The notes below the pieces were generated by a model. It did no database searches, had not been told where the DNA came from, and saw nothing but the letters and a program-made list of their open reading frames with translations. This document shows, piece by piece, positions 1-9,554 of a stretch of 51,354 nucleotides of DNA. The stretch comes from Burkholderiales bacterium (GTDB lineage Bacteria > Pseudomonadota > Gammaproteobacteria > Burkholderiales > SG8-41), in contig JADZGE010000043.1 of the NCBI GenBank assembly GCA_020854035.1, forward strand, positions 1 through 51,354. Direction: 5' to 3'. The position numbers and the translations under genes were made by a program. Numbering within the stretch: the first letter of the stretch is position 1; each line of letters starts with the position of its first letter.

Positions 1-121
1 GGACTTCTGGACTCCCCGACCAAGGTGCCTTGGTGGCACAATCACACGCTGCGCATGAGCGCTTAGAAACGACCGAAAACCGATTACGTGTTAGGTGAAC
101 TCGGTCGCGTGGAAATCGAGG

Positions 122-1534
122 CTAGCGGCGGGCGCGGCCGGCGGCGAGCAGGCGGGTCAATTCCTGGATGCGCTTCACTTTCTCGAGGTTCATCACCATG
201 TCCACGATCGCGACGGCGTTCGGCTTCGGCAGCCGGCCCCGGGCGGCGCACTCGAGGAACTTGGCGGCAAGCTCCGCATCGCTCATCGGATGGGACGGGC
301 TGCCCTTCCCGAAGTCGGCGCGGCCGCCCACGGTCCTGCCGTCGTCAAGCTCGATGTCGATGATGGTGGTCATCTTCTCGTAGCCGGCGGCCTCGGCCTC
401 GGGATGCACGCCGAACTCGATGCGCTCGATCATCCGGCGCACGTCGGGGCGCCGGAGCACCGCGTCGGTGAACTGCGCGAGCCCGGCCTTGCGTTCGAGA
501 AGGAGAATCGCCATGCAGAACTCCATGCTGAACTTGGCCTGGAGTTCGTTCGCGGGCCGATGGTGGATCAACGCGTTCGGCATGTGCCGGTTGGTGCCGA
601 CGCGCACCCTGAGGACGGAGCGCGGCCGGATGTCGTGCGTCCGGATGAGGTCGAGCATCAGACTCATGCCGGGATGCGTGAGCGAGCCGGAGGGGTGAGG
701 CTTGATCGATACGCCCGGAAACTGGAAAGTCCACGGGTTGCCGAGCCTGCCCTCGATCGCCGCGGGGTCGTAGCCGCCGCCCGCGGCCCTGAAGAAGCCG
801 CGCGCTGCCTCGAGCACGACGGGCGTCGCCGTCCAGCCGCGCTTCGCGAACTCCGCCGCCACGATGCCGCTTTCGGCGGAACGGCCGGCGTGGAAGGGCT
901 TGGTCATGGTGCCGAAGTTCTCGCGTAGGCCCGCTGACTGGCTCGCGGCGATGCCGAGCGCGCGACGGGTCGCGTCCACGTCGAGCCCCATCAGGCGCGC
1001 GGCTCCGGCCGCCGCCGCGAAGGTGCCCATCGTCGCCGTGGAATGAAAGCCGTGATCGTAGTGCCGCGGGTCGATCGCTTCGCAGACCTTGGTCTCGACC
1101 TCGACGGCCGCCTGATAAGCGGTCAGCACGTCGCGCCCCGAGCGATTCGCGGTTTCACCGATCGCGAGTACCGGCGGCAGCGCCGGCGCGGTGGGGTGGG
1201 TGAGCAGCCCGTAGACGCGATCCTTCGCGACCGCGAGCTGGGTATCGTCGTAGTCGTCCGCGTGGATCGCGACGCCGTTCGCGAACGCGGCGAAGCGTGC
1301 CGGCGCCTTGAGCGCCGTGCCGATCACGGTCGCCCCCCTGTCGGTCGGCACCCCGAGCGACTTGAGGTAGCCGCGCACGATGCGCCCGGAGCGCGCCGCG
1401 TTGCCCGCCAGCGCGAGTCCGATACCGTCGAGTATCGAGCGCTTGCCGAGGCGGTCGACTTCGGCCGGAATCCGGGACGGCCGCAGGCCGGTGACGAAGC
1501 GGGCGACGTACCCGGTGAGGGACGATCCGGTCAC
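122..1534 (-). CDS. MmgE/PrpD family protein (copy 1)
   Basis: A 470-residue predicted cytosolic MmgE/PrpD-fold enzyme. The family includes 2-methylcitrate dehydratase and cis-aconitate decarboxylase; the substrate here is unknown. The Asp-rich catalytic loop reads HADDYDDT (D96, D97, T98). A second His lies in HGFHSTATMG (about H164), and the lysine loop is GTMTKPFHAG (K212), so the classical active-site set looks complete. The start is a GTG at 1534 that overlaps the TGA of the upstream Bug gene by four bases (GTGA), which implies one operon and translational coupling. The pairing with a solute receptor suggests that the imported compound is its substrate (inference). Confidence 0.9.
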   Translation of the reverse strand: MTGSSLTGYVARFVTGLRPSRIPAEVDRLGKRSILDGIGLALAGNAARSGRIVRGYLKSLGVPTDRGATVIGTALKAPARFAAFANGVAIHADDYDDTQLAVAKDRVYGLLTHPTAPALPPVLAIGETANRSGRDVLTAYQAAVEVETKVCEAIDPRHYDHGFHSTATMGTFAAAAGAARLMGLDVDATRRALGIAASQSAGLRENFGTMTKPFHAGRSAESGIVAAEFAKRGWTATPVVLEAARGFFRAAGGGYDPAAIEGRLGNPWTFQFPGVSIKPHPSGSLTHPGMSLMLDLIRTHDIRPRSVLRVRVGTNRHMPNALIHHRPANELQAKFSMEFCMAILLLERKAGLAQFTDAVLRRPDVRRMIERIEFGVHPEAEAAGYEKMTTIIDIELDDGRTVGGRADFGKGSPSHPMSDAELAAKFLECAARGRLPKPNAVAIVDMVMNLEKVKRIQELTRLLAAGRARR

Positions 1535-2523
1535 GGCTTCTGTGGCGTGCTGATGTGCGCGAGAAACTCCACCATCAAAGCCTGTTGCCGCGCGAGGGAT
1601 TTGCCCCAGTCCGCGGCGCCGAGGTAGTTATCCTCGAAATTGTTCCGCTTGGCGAAATCCTTCCACGCCGCGCTGTCGTAGGCGCGCTTCAGGGCCGCTT
1701 CCATCGCGGCGAGGGCCTCCTTCGGGACGCCGGCGGGCATGACGAAGCCGCGCCCGGTACCGATCACGATGTTGTAGCCGAGTTCCTTCAGCGTCGGCGC
1801 ATCGGGCACGGCGGGCAGGCGCTTCTCACCGGTCACCGCGAGGACACGGAGCTTCTTTCCCTCGACGAGCCCCAGCATCTCGCTCAGATTCTCCGGCGTG
1901 AACTGCGTGTGCCCGCCGGCGACCGCGGTGGTCGCCTCGCTGCCGCTCTTGAACGAGACGAAGCGGAACTTCGCTCCCGTCTCCTTCTCGAGGACGTACA
2001 GGAACAGCCGCGCGGTGCCGGTCGCGGAGGTGATGCTGGCGATCACGGAGTTGGGTTCCTTGCGCCCGATGTCGATCAGGTCCCTCGCGGTCCTGAACTT
2101 CGACTCGGCGCCGACCGCGATCACCTGCGGATCGACGGCGAACGAAGCGAGCGGGGTGAAGTGCTCGAGCCCGAGGTCGAGTTCCTTGCGCACGGTGGCG
2201 GTGAGGAACGAGCCGGTGGCCATGGTCAGCACGACGTGCGGGTCGCCGCGCCGCGACTTGACGTGATTGAAGGCGATCGCACCGCTGCCGCCCGGCCGGT
2301 TCGACACGATGATGGGCTGGGTGAACGCTTTTTCCTTGATGAGTATCTCCGTCACGGTGCGCGCGAAGAGATCGGTCCCGCCGCCGGGGCTGGTGTGGAC
2401 GTTGAACTCGATCGGCCTCGAGGGAAAGGACTGGGCGTGCAGGGCGCCCGCCAGCAATGCCGCCGTGAGGGCGGCAACGCCGGCCATGCGCTTGCGGGGA
2501 CGAGCGGCAACTTCGCGATCCAT
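1531..2523 (-). CDS. TTT/Bug family solute-binding protein 1
   Basis: Periplasmic tripartite tricarboxylate transporter receptor (TctC fold), 330 residues. A basic N-terminus and hydrophobic segment ending around HAQS form the signal peptide, followed by the mature start FPSRPIEF. The ligand loop is SPGGGTDLFAR, and a later conserved block PDAPTLKELGYN matches the family. The ATG at 2523 is preceded by CGGAGG seven bases upstream. It is the promoter-proximal gene of a two-gene unit with the MmgE/PrpD enzyme that overlaps its stop. The ligand is unknown; Bug proteins commonly bind small carboxylates. No TctA/TctB membrane partner is nearby. Confidence 0.9.
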   Translation of the reverse strand: MDREVAARPRKRMAGVAALTAALLAGALHAQSFPSRPIEFNVHTSPGGGTDLFARTVTEILIKEKAFTQPIIVSNRPGGSGAIAFNHVKSRRGDPHVVLTMATGSFLTATVRKELDLGLEHFTPLASFAVDPQVIAVGAESKFRTARDLIDIGRKEPNSVIASITSATGTARLFLYVLEKETGAKFRFVSFKSGSEATTAVAGGHTQFTPENLSEMLGLVEGKKLRVLAVTGEKRLPAVPDAPTLKELGYNIVIGTGRGFVMPAGVPKEALAAMEAALKRAYDSAAWKDFAKRNNFEDNYLGAADWGKSLARQQALMVEFLAHISTPQKP

Positions 2524-2648
2524 GGGAGCCTCCGGTTTGTGAACGGGCCGCGGACCCGGCGGGACGCATGGATTATACCGGCGGGCGCGACGCGATGAGG
2601 TACAGTAGCGCGGTGGCCGAAAGGGTGCGCGAGCGCGAAGGAGGGACG

Positions 2649-4055
2649 ATGAACGACGGCATGGGCGGCGGGGCGGTGCGCACCCCGGGCGCCGCGGGCA
2701 GGGCGTTGCACCCGGTGCTGGTCACCCTGAGCGAATACATGGGCGCGGCGGCGCGCCGCGCGCTCCCGCCCGAGGTCGTGCGCGAGACCAAACACCACAT
2801 ACTGGATACCGTGGCGGCGATGGTGTCGGGGGCCGCGCTCACGCCAGGCCGGCACGCGCTTGCATTCGCGAGAGCCTACGGCGGCGCCCCGGTCGCAACC
2901 GTCGTTGCCTCCGACATGGTGATCGGCCCGATCGAGGCGGCGATGGTGAACGGCGTTCTCGCCAACGCCGATGAAACCGACGACAACTACAGCACCGGCG
3001 GAGCGCATCCCGGCTGCGCGGTGGTGCCGGCGGCGCTCGCCATGGGCGAGCGCCTCGGGATCGACGGCGCGCGCTTCGTCCGCGCGGTCGCGCTCGGCTA
3101 CGACGTCGGGCTGCGTGCGTTCAAGCTCGTCGCGAGGGGCGGGATCCTGAGCGAGACGCACAACGTCGTCGGCACGTTCGGCGCCGCCGCGGCGTGCGGC
3201 GCCATCGCCGGCCTCGACGCGCGGCGGATGCGCACGCTCATCGACTACGCGGCGCAGCAGGCCGGCGCCGGCATCGGCGCATGGCGCCAGGACACCGAGC
3301 ACGTCGAGAAATCGTTCCTGTTCGGCGGCATGGGAGCGCGCAACGGGGTGACGGCGGCGATGCTGGTCGAGGCGGGCTGGACCGGCGTGGACGACGTATT
3401 CTCGGGGCCGGGCAACCTCCTCCGGTCCTACGCCCCCGCGGTGAACCCGGCGATGCTGGTCGATCGGCTGGGCGAGGAGTTCGAGGTGCGCAACACGATC
3501 ATCAAGAAATGGAGCACGGGCGGCCCGATACAGTCTGCGCTGGAAGCGCTCCGGCTGATCCGTCAGCGCCGGCCGTTCGCGGCGGACGAAGTCCGCGCGG
3601 TCACCGTGCGCGTGGCGACCAGCGCCGCGGACAAGATCGACGACAGCGCGATGGCGAACCTCTCGATGCAGTACCTGATCGCCGTCATGCTGCTCGAGGG
3701 CGCGCTCGGGTTCCAGGCTGCGCACGACGACGCGCGCATGAACGACCCGGACGTGGTTCGCCAGAGGGCGAAGGTCCGCGTGATCGCCGACGAGCGCCTC
3801 GAGCGGCTGCTGCCGCGCCGCGTCGCCGAGGTCGAGATCGCCTTCACCGACGGCGCGCTCGAAACGGAGCGCAACGAAACGGTGCGTGGCAGTCCCGGCA
3901 ATCCCATGACGACCGAGGAGGTCGCCGCGAAAGCGCGCGATCTGATCGAACCCGTGTTCGGCTCCGGCAGGACGGAGCGGCTCGTCGAGCGGATGCTCGC
4001 GCTCGACGCGGTGACGAACGTCGGCGAGTTGCGACACCTGCTGCAGCGTTGCTGA
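2649..4055 (+). CDS. MmgE/PrpD family protein (copy 2)
   Basis: MmgE/PrpD-fold enzyme of 468 residues from the chosen ATG. I prefer 2649 over the in-frame ATG at 2568 because AAGGAGGG lies just upstream of 2649 and the earlier stretch is not family-like. The catalytic loop is divergent: NADETDDNY places D111 and D112 next to Asn113, where most members have Thr, with H120 in GGAHPG. The usual GTM(T/A)KPxH lysine loop is replaced by a segment around EHVEKSFLFGGMG. It therefore keeps the fold but probably not the exact chemistry of PrpD or cis-aconitate decarboxylase. It is transcribed alone, divergent from Bug 1 and convergent with Bug 2. Confidence 0.88.
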   Translation: MNDGMGGGAVRTPGAAGRALHPVLVTLSEYMGAAARRALPPEVVRETKHHILDTVAAMVSGAALTPGRHALAFARAYGGAPVATVVASDMVIGPIEAAMVNGVLANADETDDNYSTGGAHPGCAVVPAALAMGERLGIDGARFVRAVALGYDVGLRAFKLVARGGILSETHNVVGTFGAAAACGAIAGLDARRMRTLIDYAAQQAGAGIGAWRQDTEHVEKSFLFGGMGARNGVTAAMLVEAGWTGVDDVFSGPGNLLRSYAPAVNPAMLVDRLGEEFEVRNTIIKKWSTGGPIQSALEALRLIRQRRPFAADEVRAVTVRVATSAADKIDDSAMANLSMQYLIAVMLLEGALGFQAAHDDARMNDPDVVRQRAKVRVIADERLERLLPRRVAEVEIAFTDGALETERNETVRGSPGNPMTTEEVAAKARDLIEPVFGSGRTERLVERMLALDAVTNVGELRHLLQRC

Positions 4056-4099
4056 CCGGGCGCGCGCGGCGAGGCGCACGGGAACGCGTTGCGGCGCGC

Positions 4100-4119
4100 G
4101 GCCCGGCGGCCGCCGGGCC
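4100..4119. terminator. GC-rich perfect inverted repeat between convergent genes
   Basis: A 20-bp perfect palindrome (GGCCCGGCGG and its complement) lies between the convergent stops of the MmgE/PrpD gene at 4055 and the Bug gene at 4135. It could form a bidirectional transcription-terminating hairpin. There is no U-tract, so the call rests on position and symmetry only. Confidence 0.35.
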
Positions 4120-4134
4120 GTGAACCGGCCGCCG

Positions 4135-5145
4135 TTACCTCGCCAGCCCGATCTCCATCAGGAACGCCTTCGCGTCCGCGTTGTCCCGCTCCAGGAATTT
4201 CATCGTGTCCGAGTGGCCCATGATGAGGTGCCGCCAGTAGTTCTCCGCGAGTTCCTTCTTCCATTCCGGTGCCTCGGTCGCCTTGCGCAGCGTCTGCTCC
4301 CAGTAGGAGAGCTGTGCCGGCGTCATGTCGCGCGGGCCCACGAAGATGCGCCACTGCGAGACTTCCGCGTTGGCGCCCTGCTCTTTCCACGTGGGCACGT
4401 CCGCGAGCACCCCGCCCAGGCGCCGCGGGGAGGTCACCGCGATCATGCGCACCTGTTTGTTGCGCACGAGCTGGGCGCCGAAGGCGACGGAGAGCGGCAC
4501 GACGTCGATATGCCCGCCGAGGAGCGCCGTGCTGGCGGCGCCGCCGGAGGGGAATATGACGTTCTTCATTTTCCTGATGTCGAACCCCGCCGCCTTCAGC
4601 GCCGCGGCGGCGCCCTGATGGTTCGGTCCGCCGAGGCTCGTGGCAATGCCGTACGACACCGCGGACGGATCCCGCTTCATGAACGCAATCAAATCCCTGC
4701 CGGTGCGGATCGGTGAAACCGGCTTGACGTTCACCGAGATGAACTCGGTGAATAGGTGCACGGCCGGGGTGAGCGTGAGGTAGCTCGGCCCGTGGCCCGC
4801 GATGTTGTTGGTGAGCAGCGAGCGCGAGCCCATGACGAGGTAGTGGCCGTCGCCGGGATGCTGGTTCGCGTAGTTGTACGCGACCGCGCCGCCGCCGCCA
4901 GGCCGGTTGACGACATTCACCGGCGTGGGTACGTGGTTGCCCAGAATCTTCACGAAGATCCGCAGTATCCGGTCGGAGCCGCCGCCCGGGGCATTGGTGG
5001 CGATGAGTTCGACCGGCCTCGTGGGTTTCCAGTCCTGCGCGGGAGCGCCGGACGAAATTACGGCGCTTGTCGCACCGGCCGCGGCCAGCGCGGCGAGCCG
5101 GGCATGGCGCCGTCCGTGCCCGGAGTTTCCACCGACTGTGTTCAA
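4135..5145 (-). CDS. TTT/Bug family solute-binding protein 2 (divergent)
   Basis: A 336-residue exported TctC-fold protein. Start is TTG at 5145, chosen because AGGAGGAG lies about five bases upstream and the reading gives a signal peptide ending near GAPAQDW. The ligand loop is NAPGGGSDRILR and the second loop VNRPGGGGAVAYNY. It is longer and more divergent than the canonical copies: the family block for ligand-wall contacts reads FPSGGAAST instead of HVPYKG. It stands alone between two convergent or divergent MmgE/PrpD genes. A dicarboxylate-type ligand is possible but unproven. Confidence 0.88.
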   Translation of the reverse strand: MNTVGGNSGHGRRHARLAALAAAGATSAVISSGAPAQDWKPTRPVELIATNAPGGGSDRILRIFVKILGNHVPTPVNVVNRPGGGGAVAYNYANQHPGDGHYLVMGSRSLLTNNIAGHGPSYLTLTPAVHLFTEFISVNVKPVSPIRTGRDLIAFMKRDPSAVSYGIATSLGGPNHQGAAAALKAAGFDIRKMKNVIFPSGGAASTALLGGHIDVVPLSVAFGAQLVRNKQVRMIAVTSPRRLGGVLADVPTWKEQGANAEVSQWRIFVGPRDMTPAQLSYWEQTLRKATEAPEWKKELAENYWRHLIMGHSDTMKFLERDNADAKAFLMEIGLAR

Positions 5146-5308
5146 GTTCTCCTCCTGTCGCGCTCCGTTGTTGTCAACGGGAGACTAGCCTTAACCGGCG
5201 GCGGAGGAAAGGCCGGCGGAAACGGGGGTAGAATCGAACTCGCGGCGCGCACGGCGACGCGGCGGCGGGCCGTTCGCGCGTTTCCACACGCTCCTTGCGG
5301 AGACCCCC

Positions 5309-6691
5309 ATGGAAGTCACCCGGGCACTGGCTCGCTTCATCGTCGGGCATGATCGGCGCGAGCTGCCGGAGAGCGTCCGGCACGAGGCCGCGCGCTCGTT
5401 CCTCAACTGGATGGGCTGTGCCGTGGGTGCGTGCCGGCACGAGACGGTGGAGCGCGCGCTCGCCGCGCTCGCCGAATTTTCCGGGCCGGGGCACGCCACC
5501 GTGCTCGGGCGCGGCGAGCGCCTCGACGCGATGCTCGCGGCGCTCGTGAACGGCGCGAGCTCGCACGTTTTCGACTTCGACGACACGCATCTCAAGACCG
5601 TCATCCATCCGAGCGGCCCGGTCGCCTCCGCCATCCTGGCGCTCGCGGAGAAGATGCCCGTGAGGGGCGACGCGTTCCTGCACGCGTTCGTGCTCGGCGT
5701 GGAGGCCGAGTGCCGCATCGGCAATGCCGTCTACCCGGAGCACTACGACACGGGCTGGCACATCACGGCAACGGCCGGCGTGTTCGGGGCGGCGGCGGCG
5801 GCGGGGCGCCTGCTGGGGCTCTCCGAGCAGCAGATGGTGTGGGCGCTCGGCATCGCGGCGACGCAGTCCTCGGGCCTGCGCGAGATGTTCGGCACGATGG
5901 CGAAGCCCATGCATCCTGGCTTCGCGGCCCGAAACGGGATGCTCGCCGCGCTCCTCGCGGCGCGGGATTTCACCAGTTCGAACCGGGGAATCGAGGCCCC
6001 GCGTGGCTTCGCGCACGTGCTCTCCACCGCGTTCAAGCCGGGCGAGATCACCGCGCGGCTCGGCGAGACGTGGGAGATTTCGCTCAACACCTACAAGCCC
6101 TACGCCTGCGGCATCGTCGAGCACCCCGCGATCGACGGCTGTATCCAGTTGCGAAACGAGCACGGGCTGAAGCCGGCGGATGTCGAGTCGATCGCGCTCG
6201 GCGTCCATCCCCTCGCGCTGGAGCTGACCGGCAGGAAGGCGCCGCGGACCGGGCTGGAGGGCAAGTTCAGCGTCTATCACTCCACCGCCGTGGCCGTCAT
6301 CCACGGCGCCGCGGGCGAGGCGCAGTACGGCGACGCGCTCGTGCGCGACCCGGAAGTCATCGCGCTGCGCGAGCGCGTCAGCGCCGCGGTCGAGCCCGGC
6401 ATACACGAGGACCAGGTCCGGATCAGGATGCAACTTCGCGACGGGCGAACGCTGGAACGGTTCGTCGAACATGCCGTGGGCAGCCTCGGCAAACCGATGA
6501 GCGATGCCGATCTCGAGGCGAAGTTCCGCGGACAGGTCGAGGGCATTCTCGCCCGGCCGCAGGCCGGCGCGCTCGCGCGGCTGTGCTGGGACATCGGCCG
6601 TCTCGAGGACGCGGGAGAGGTTGCGCGGGCATCGGTTCCGGCGCGAGCCGTCCGAAATCCGCGGCCGACGATCGCCGGTGAACGCCGATGA
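5309..6691 (+). CDS. MmgE/PrpD family protein (copy 3)
   Basis: A 460-residue MmgE/PrpD-fold enzyme with a textbook active-site signature: HVFDFDDTHLKTVIHPSG (D91, D92, T93, H100), HITATAGVFG further on, and GTMAKPMHPG as the lysine loop. ATG at 5309 has GGAG eight bases upstream. The gene is monocistronic in this window, divergent from Bug 2 and convergent with the DHDPS-like gene. Of the six copies, this and copy 1 are the most plausible to have retained dehydratase or decarboxylase chemistry on a citrate- or aconitate-like acid; that assignment is by family only. Confidence 0.9.
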   Translation: MEVTRALARFIVGHDRRELPESVRHEAARSFLNWMGCAVGACRHETVERALAALAEFSGPGHATVLGRGERLDAMLAALVNGASSHVFDFDDTHLKTVIHPSGPVASAILALAEKMPVRGDAFLHAFVLGVEAECRIGNAVYPEHYDTGWHITATAGVFGAAAAAGRLLGLSEQQMVWALGIAATQSSGLREMFGTMAKPMHPGFAARNGMLAALLAARDFTSSNRGIEAPRGFAHVLSTAFKPGEITARLGETWEISLNTYKPYACGIVEHPAIDGCIQLRNEHGLKPADVESIALGVHPLALELTGRKAPRTGLEGKFSVYHSTAVAVIHGAAGEAQYGDALVRDPEVIALRERVSAAVEPGIHEDQVRIRMQLRDGRTLERFVEHAVGSLGKPMSDADLEAKFRGQVEGILARPQAGALARLCWDIGRLEDAGEVARASVPARAVRNPRPTIAGERR

Positions 6692-6744
6692 GCTCCACCG
6701 CGAATCGGCCGCGGAATTGCAGGAAGCGCGGCCACGAATGAGAA

Positions 6745-6771
6745 GGGCGTCCCGGTACGACCGGAACGCCC
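6745..6771. terminator. Hairpin terminator between convergent genes
   Basis: A 12-bp stem with a single mismatch and a three-base loop (GGGCGT...ACGCCC arms) sits between the convergent stops at 6691 and 6871. On the minus strand it is followed by a pyrimidine-rich TTCTCATTC, weakly resembling a rho-independent terminator for the DHDPS-like gene. It may act in both directions. Confidence 0.45.
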
Positions 6772-6870
6772 CTGGGAGCCGGGGGTCGTGGTGTCGCCGT
6801 TCCTGACTCCGTTCTCCGGGCCCTGACGGCGCAGTCTCGATCGGCGTCCATCGGCGGCTTCATTCAACTC

Positions 6871-7872
6871 CTACGCCGCGCGGCGCTCGCCTTTGCCCGT
6901 CCCGGCCTTCGCCTTCGCGATCAGGCCGGTTGCTTCCAGATCGGCGCGCATCTCCTTCTTCGCGTCTGCCGTCATCTCGGCGCACGGCACGCGCACCGGG
7001 CCGCCCACCATGCCGAGCAGCTCCATCCAGTACTTCTGCTCGGCGATCGCCATGCGGCCCGCGCCACCGTAGCCCGGCACCCACTTCGCCAGCACCGAGC
7101 GCAGCGGATTGAGGCTTTTCGCGAGCTCGATCGCCCGGTTCATGTCGCCGGCGACGGCCGCCTTGTAGTAGTCGTTGACCGGGGTGTAGCCCGGCACCTG
7201 GAAGAGGTGCGGGCAGTAGTTGAGGAGCCACCGGTCGCCGCAGACGCCGACGCTGTAGACGAACGGCGCTTCGTCGGCGACGCTCACCTCGATCTCGGCA
7301 CCCACCGCGTCGCGCAGCGCCGTGGTCGGCTGGGGCTTCGATACGCCCTGCTTGAAGCCGCAAACGTTGGGCAGGGTCGCGAGCCGCTTCGCGAGTTTCG
7401 TCGAGATCGGGTAGGTCTGCTCCGTGTTGAACAGGATCACCCCGATATCCACGCGCTCGCAGACGAACCGGAAATAGTCGAACACCGCGTCATCGCTGCG
7501 CGCCGCGATGTAGGGGGTGAGAATGATGACGAAATCGATGCCGATCGACTGCGCGTGGCGCGCGAGTTCGACCGCTTCGTACGGATTCTGGTGGTGGCAG
7601 CCGGCGATGAGCGGGATGCGGCCCTTCGCCGTGGCGACGTTCAGGTCCATCACGCGCTTGCGCTCCTCGTTCGTCATCGCCCAGAACTCGCCGACGTTGC
7701 CGATGCAGTAGTGCCCCGCGAGTTCGAGCTTCGAGATGCAATGTTCGAGATTGGCGGCGTTGCCCGCTTCGTCGAGCCTGTCCTCCGGGGTGAATGCGGT
7801 GGGCAGCGCGGTCCACACGCCGTGCAGGAGCTTCTTCGCGTATTCCTTGGCTTCGTTCTTGCGGTATTTCAT
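6871..7872 (-). CDS. Dihydrodipicolinate synthase/N-acetylneuraminate lyase family protein
   Basis: A 333-residue (beta/alpha)8-barrel Schiff-base lyase or dehydratase of the DapA/NanA superfamily, cytosolic. The catalytic lysine is visible in VCGFKQGVS and the catalytic tyrosine in ILTPYIAARS. The usual GTTGE substrate loop is GNVGE, so the carboxylate-binding threonines are changed, which argues against true DapA. Start ATG at 7872 has GGAGG seven bases upstream; the longer in-frame extension to 8082 is not family-like. It is divergent from the MmgE/PrpD gene at 8081. The substrate (a 2-oxo acid aldol) is unknown. Confidence 0.88.
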   Translation of the reverse strand: MKYRKNEAKEYAKKLLHGVWTALPTAFTPEDRLDEAGNAANLEHCISKLELAGHYCIGNVGEFWAMTNEERKRVMDLNVATAKGRIPLIAGCHHQNPYEAVELARHAQSIGIDFVIILTPYIAARSDDAVFDYFRFVCERVDIGVILFNTEQTYPISTKLAKRLATLPNVCGFKQGVSKPQPTTALRDAVGAEIEVSVADEAPFVYSVGVCGDRWLLNYCPHLFQVPGYTPVNDYYKAAVAGDMNRAIELAKSLNPLRSVLAKWVPGYGGAGRMAIAEQKYWMELLGMVGGPVRVPCAEMTADAKKEMRADLEATGLIAKAKAGTGKGERRAA

Positions 7873-8080
7873 GGCGGGCCTCCGGTGCAGATGGGCGCGG
7901 ATGAGCACAGCATAGCAAACGGGCGCCGCCACCGCCAATGCGCGCGGCGCGTGCCCGCGGTTCCAACAGCTGGACCGCTCGCCGCCGGGGTGCGAGGCCG
8001 CGGTCGAATCACGTATCATCCCGGGAGGCGGCGGGTCCGGCCGCCACGGGCGCACTCGGCGCCTCATGGAGGATACGCAC

Positions 8081-9502
8081 ATGGGACTCGCACGAGAGCT
8101 TGCGGAGCGCGTTTGCGCGCTCGCCTACGAGAGCTTTCCCCCGCAAGCGCATCAGTGGAGCAAGGTCGCCGTGCTCGACACGCTGGGCGTGGCGTTAGCC
8201 GGCGCGTCGGAAGACGCGCCACGCATCGTGGAAGCGGTGCTCGGCGCGCCAGCGGCCGCGGGACCCTGCCTGGTCCTCGGCGGCGCGCGCCGCGCCGCGG
8301 CGCTCGATGCCGCGCTCATAAACGGCACCGCCGCGCACGTGCTCGACTACGACAACACCGCGAGGAGCATGGGCGGTCACGTTTCCGCGGTGATGGTACC
8401 GGCGCTGCTCGCCGCGGCCGAGGCCCGGGGGCTCGCCGGGCGCGACCTGCTGCTCGCGCACGCCGCGGGCTACGAGGTCGGAGCGGCGATCGGGCGTTGC
8501 GTGAATCCCCGCCACTCGGTGAAGGGATGGCATCCGACCGCGACGCTCGGCGTATTCGCCGTCGCCGCGGGCGCGGCGCGGCTCCTCGGTCTCGACGTCG
8601 CGCGGACGGAAACGGCCCTCGCGCTCGCGACCTCGCTCGCCGCGGGCACGAAATCGAACTTCGGCACCATGACGAAACCGCTCCACGCCGGCCAGTGCGC
8701 GCGGGGCGGTCTCATGGCGGCGCTGCTCGCGGAGAAGGGATTCACGGCGAATCCCGCGGCCTTCGAGCACAAACAGGGATTCTTCCGGGTCTTCGGCGGC
8801 GCCGACCCGTACGACCCGTCGCGGGCGCTCGCGGGCTGGGGCGAGTGGGAGATCGTGGCGCCCGGGGCGAGCTACAAGCTCTACCCGTGCTGCTACAGCA
8901 CGCACTCGGCGATCCAGGCGGCGCTGAACCTCGTGCGCCGTCACGGGCCGTTCGAGCCCGCGGCGCTCGCGCGGGTCGAGTCCCGCACGCACGAGCGCGC
9001 GCTGGCGCACACCGACCGGCCGAACCCGGAGAGCCCGCTCGCGGCGAAGTTCAGCGTGCAGTACTGCGTCTCGCGAGCGTTGCTCGAAGGCAGGGTCGTT
9101 CTCGAGCACTTCGAAGGCGAGGCGTGGCGCGACCCCACCGTGCAGGCGGTGCTGCGGCGGGTGAGCGCGACTGCCTACACGGGCAAGCTCCACGACGAGG
9201 ACGATCCCTTCGACGCCGAGGTGACGGTCACGCTCGCCGACGGGCGCCGGCTCACCGAGAAGGTCGACCGCCCGCTTGGCCGCACCTCGGCGAACCCGAT
9301 CGCACCCGGGCACATCAAGGCGAAGTTCGAGGATTGCGCGGCGCGCGTGCTGGCGCCGCAGGCGATCGCCGCGGTGTACCGCCACATCGAGTCGCTGGAG
9401 GATTCCGCCTCGGTGCGCGCGCTGACGCGCCTCATGGAAGCATCCGGGGGCTCCGCCGCCGCGGCGCGGGAGCCCGCGCTCGTGGCCGGTGCGTGCTCGT
9501 GA
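8081..9502 (+). CDS. MmgE/PrpD family protein (copy 4)
   Basis: A 473-residue MmgE/PrpD-fold enzyme. The catalytic loop is HVLDYDNTARSMGGH (D91, N92, T93, H100), so the second Asp of the pair is Asn, while the lysine loop NFGTMTKPLHAG is intact. The start at 8081 was chosen over 8066 because GGAGG lies eight bases upstream of it. It opens a same-strand run with a TcuA-like flavoprotein, an amidohydrolase, two IDH-like dehydrogenases and a Bug protein, which suggests a degradation pathway for a multi-carboxylated compound (inference). Confidence 0.9.
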   Translation: MGLARELAERVCALAYESFPPQAHQWSKVAVLDTLGVALAGASEDAPRIVEAVLGAPAAAGPCLVLGGARRAAALDAALINGTAAHVLDYDNTARSMGGHVSAVMVPALLAAAEARGLAGRDLLLAHAAGYEVGAAIGRCVNPRHSVKGWHPTATLGVFAVAAGAARLLGLDVARTETALALATSLAAGTKSNFGTMTKPLHAGQCARGGLMAALLAEKGFTANPAAFEHKQGFFRVFGGADPYDPSRALAGWGEWEIVAPGASYKLYPCCYSTHSAIQAALNLVRRHGPFEPAALARVESRTHERALAHTDRPNPESPLAAKFSVQYCVSRALLEGRVVLEHFEGEAWRDPTVQAVLRRVSATAYTGKLHDEDDPFDAEVTVTLADGRRLTEKVDRPLGRTSANPIAPGHIKAKFEDCAARVLAPQAIAAVYRHIESLEDSASVRALTRLMEASGGSAAAAREPALVAGACS

Positions 9503-9554
9503 GCGCGCCCCGCTCGGATTCAATCCCGTTCGACGGCAACCAGGAAGGAAAACC

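Noticed and set aside
1..121. Short hairpin CCAAGG-TG-CCTTGG and surrounding 121 bases at the window start
   Set aside because: I could not build a tRNA or other RNA from it, and the loop is too small for a convincing terminator; nothing assignable.
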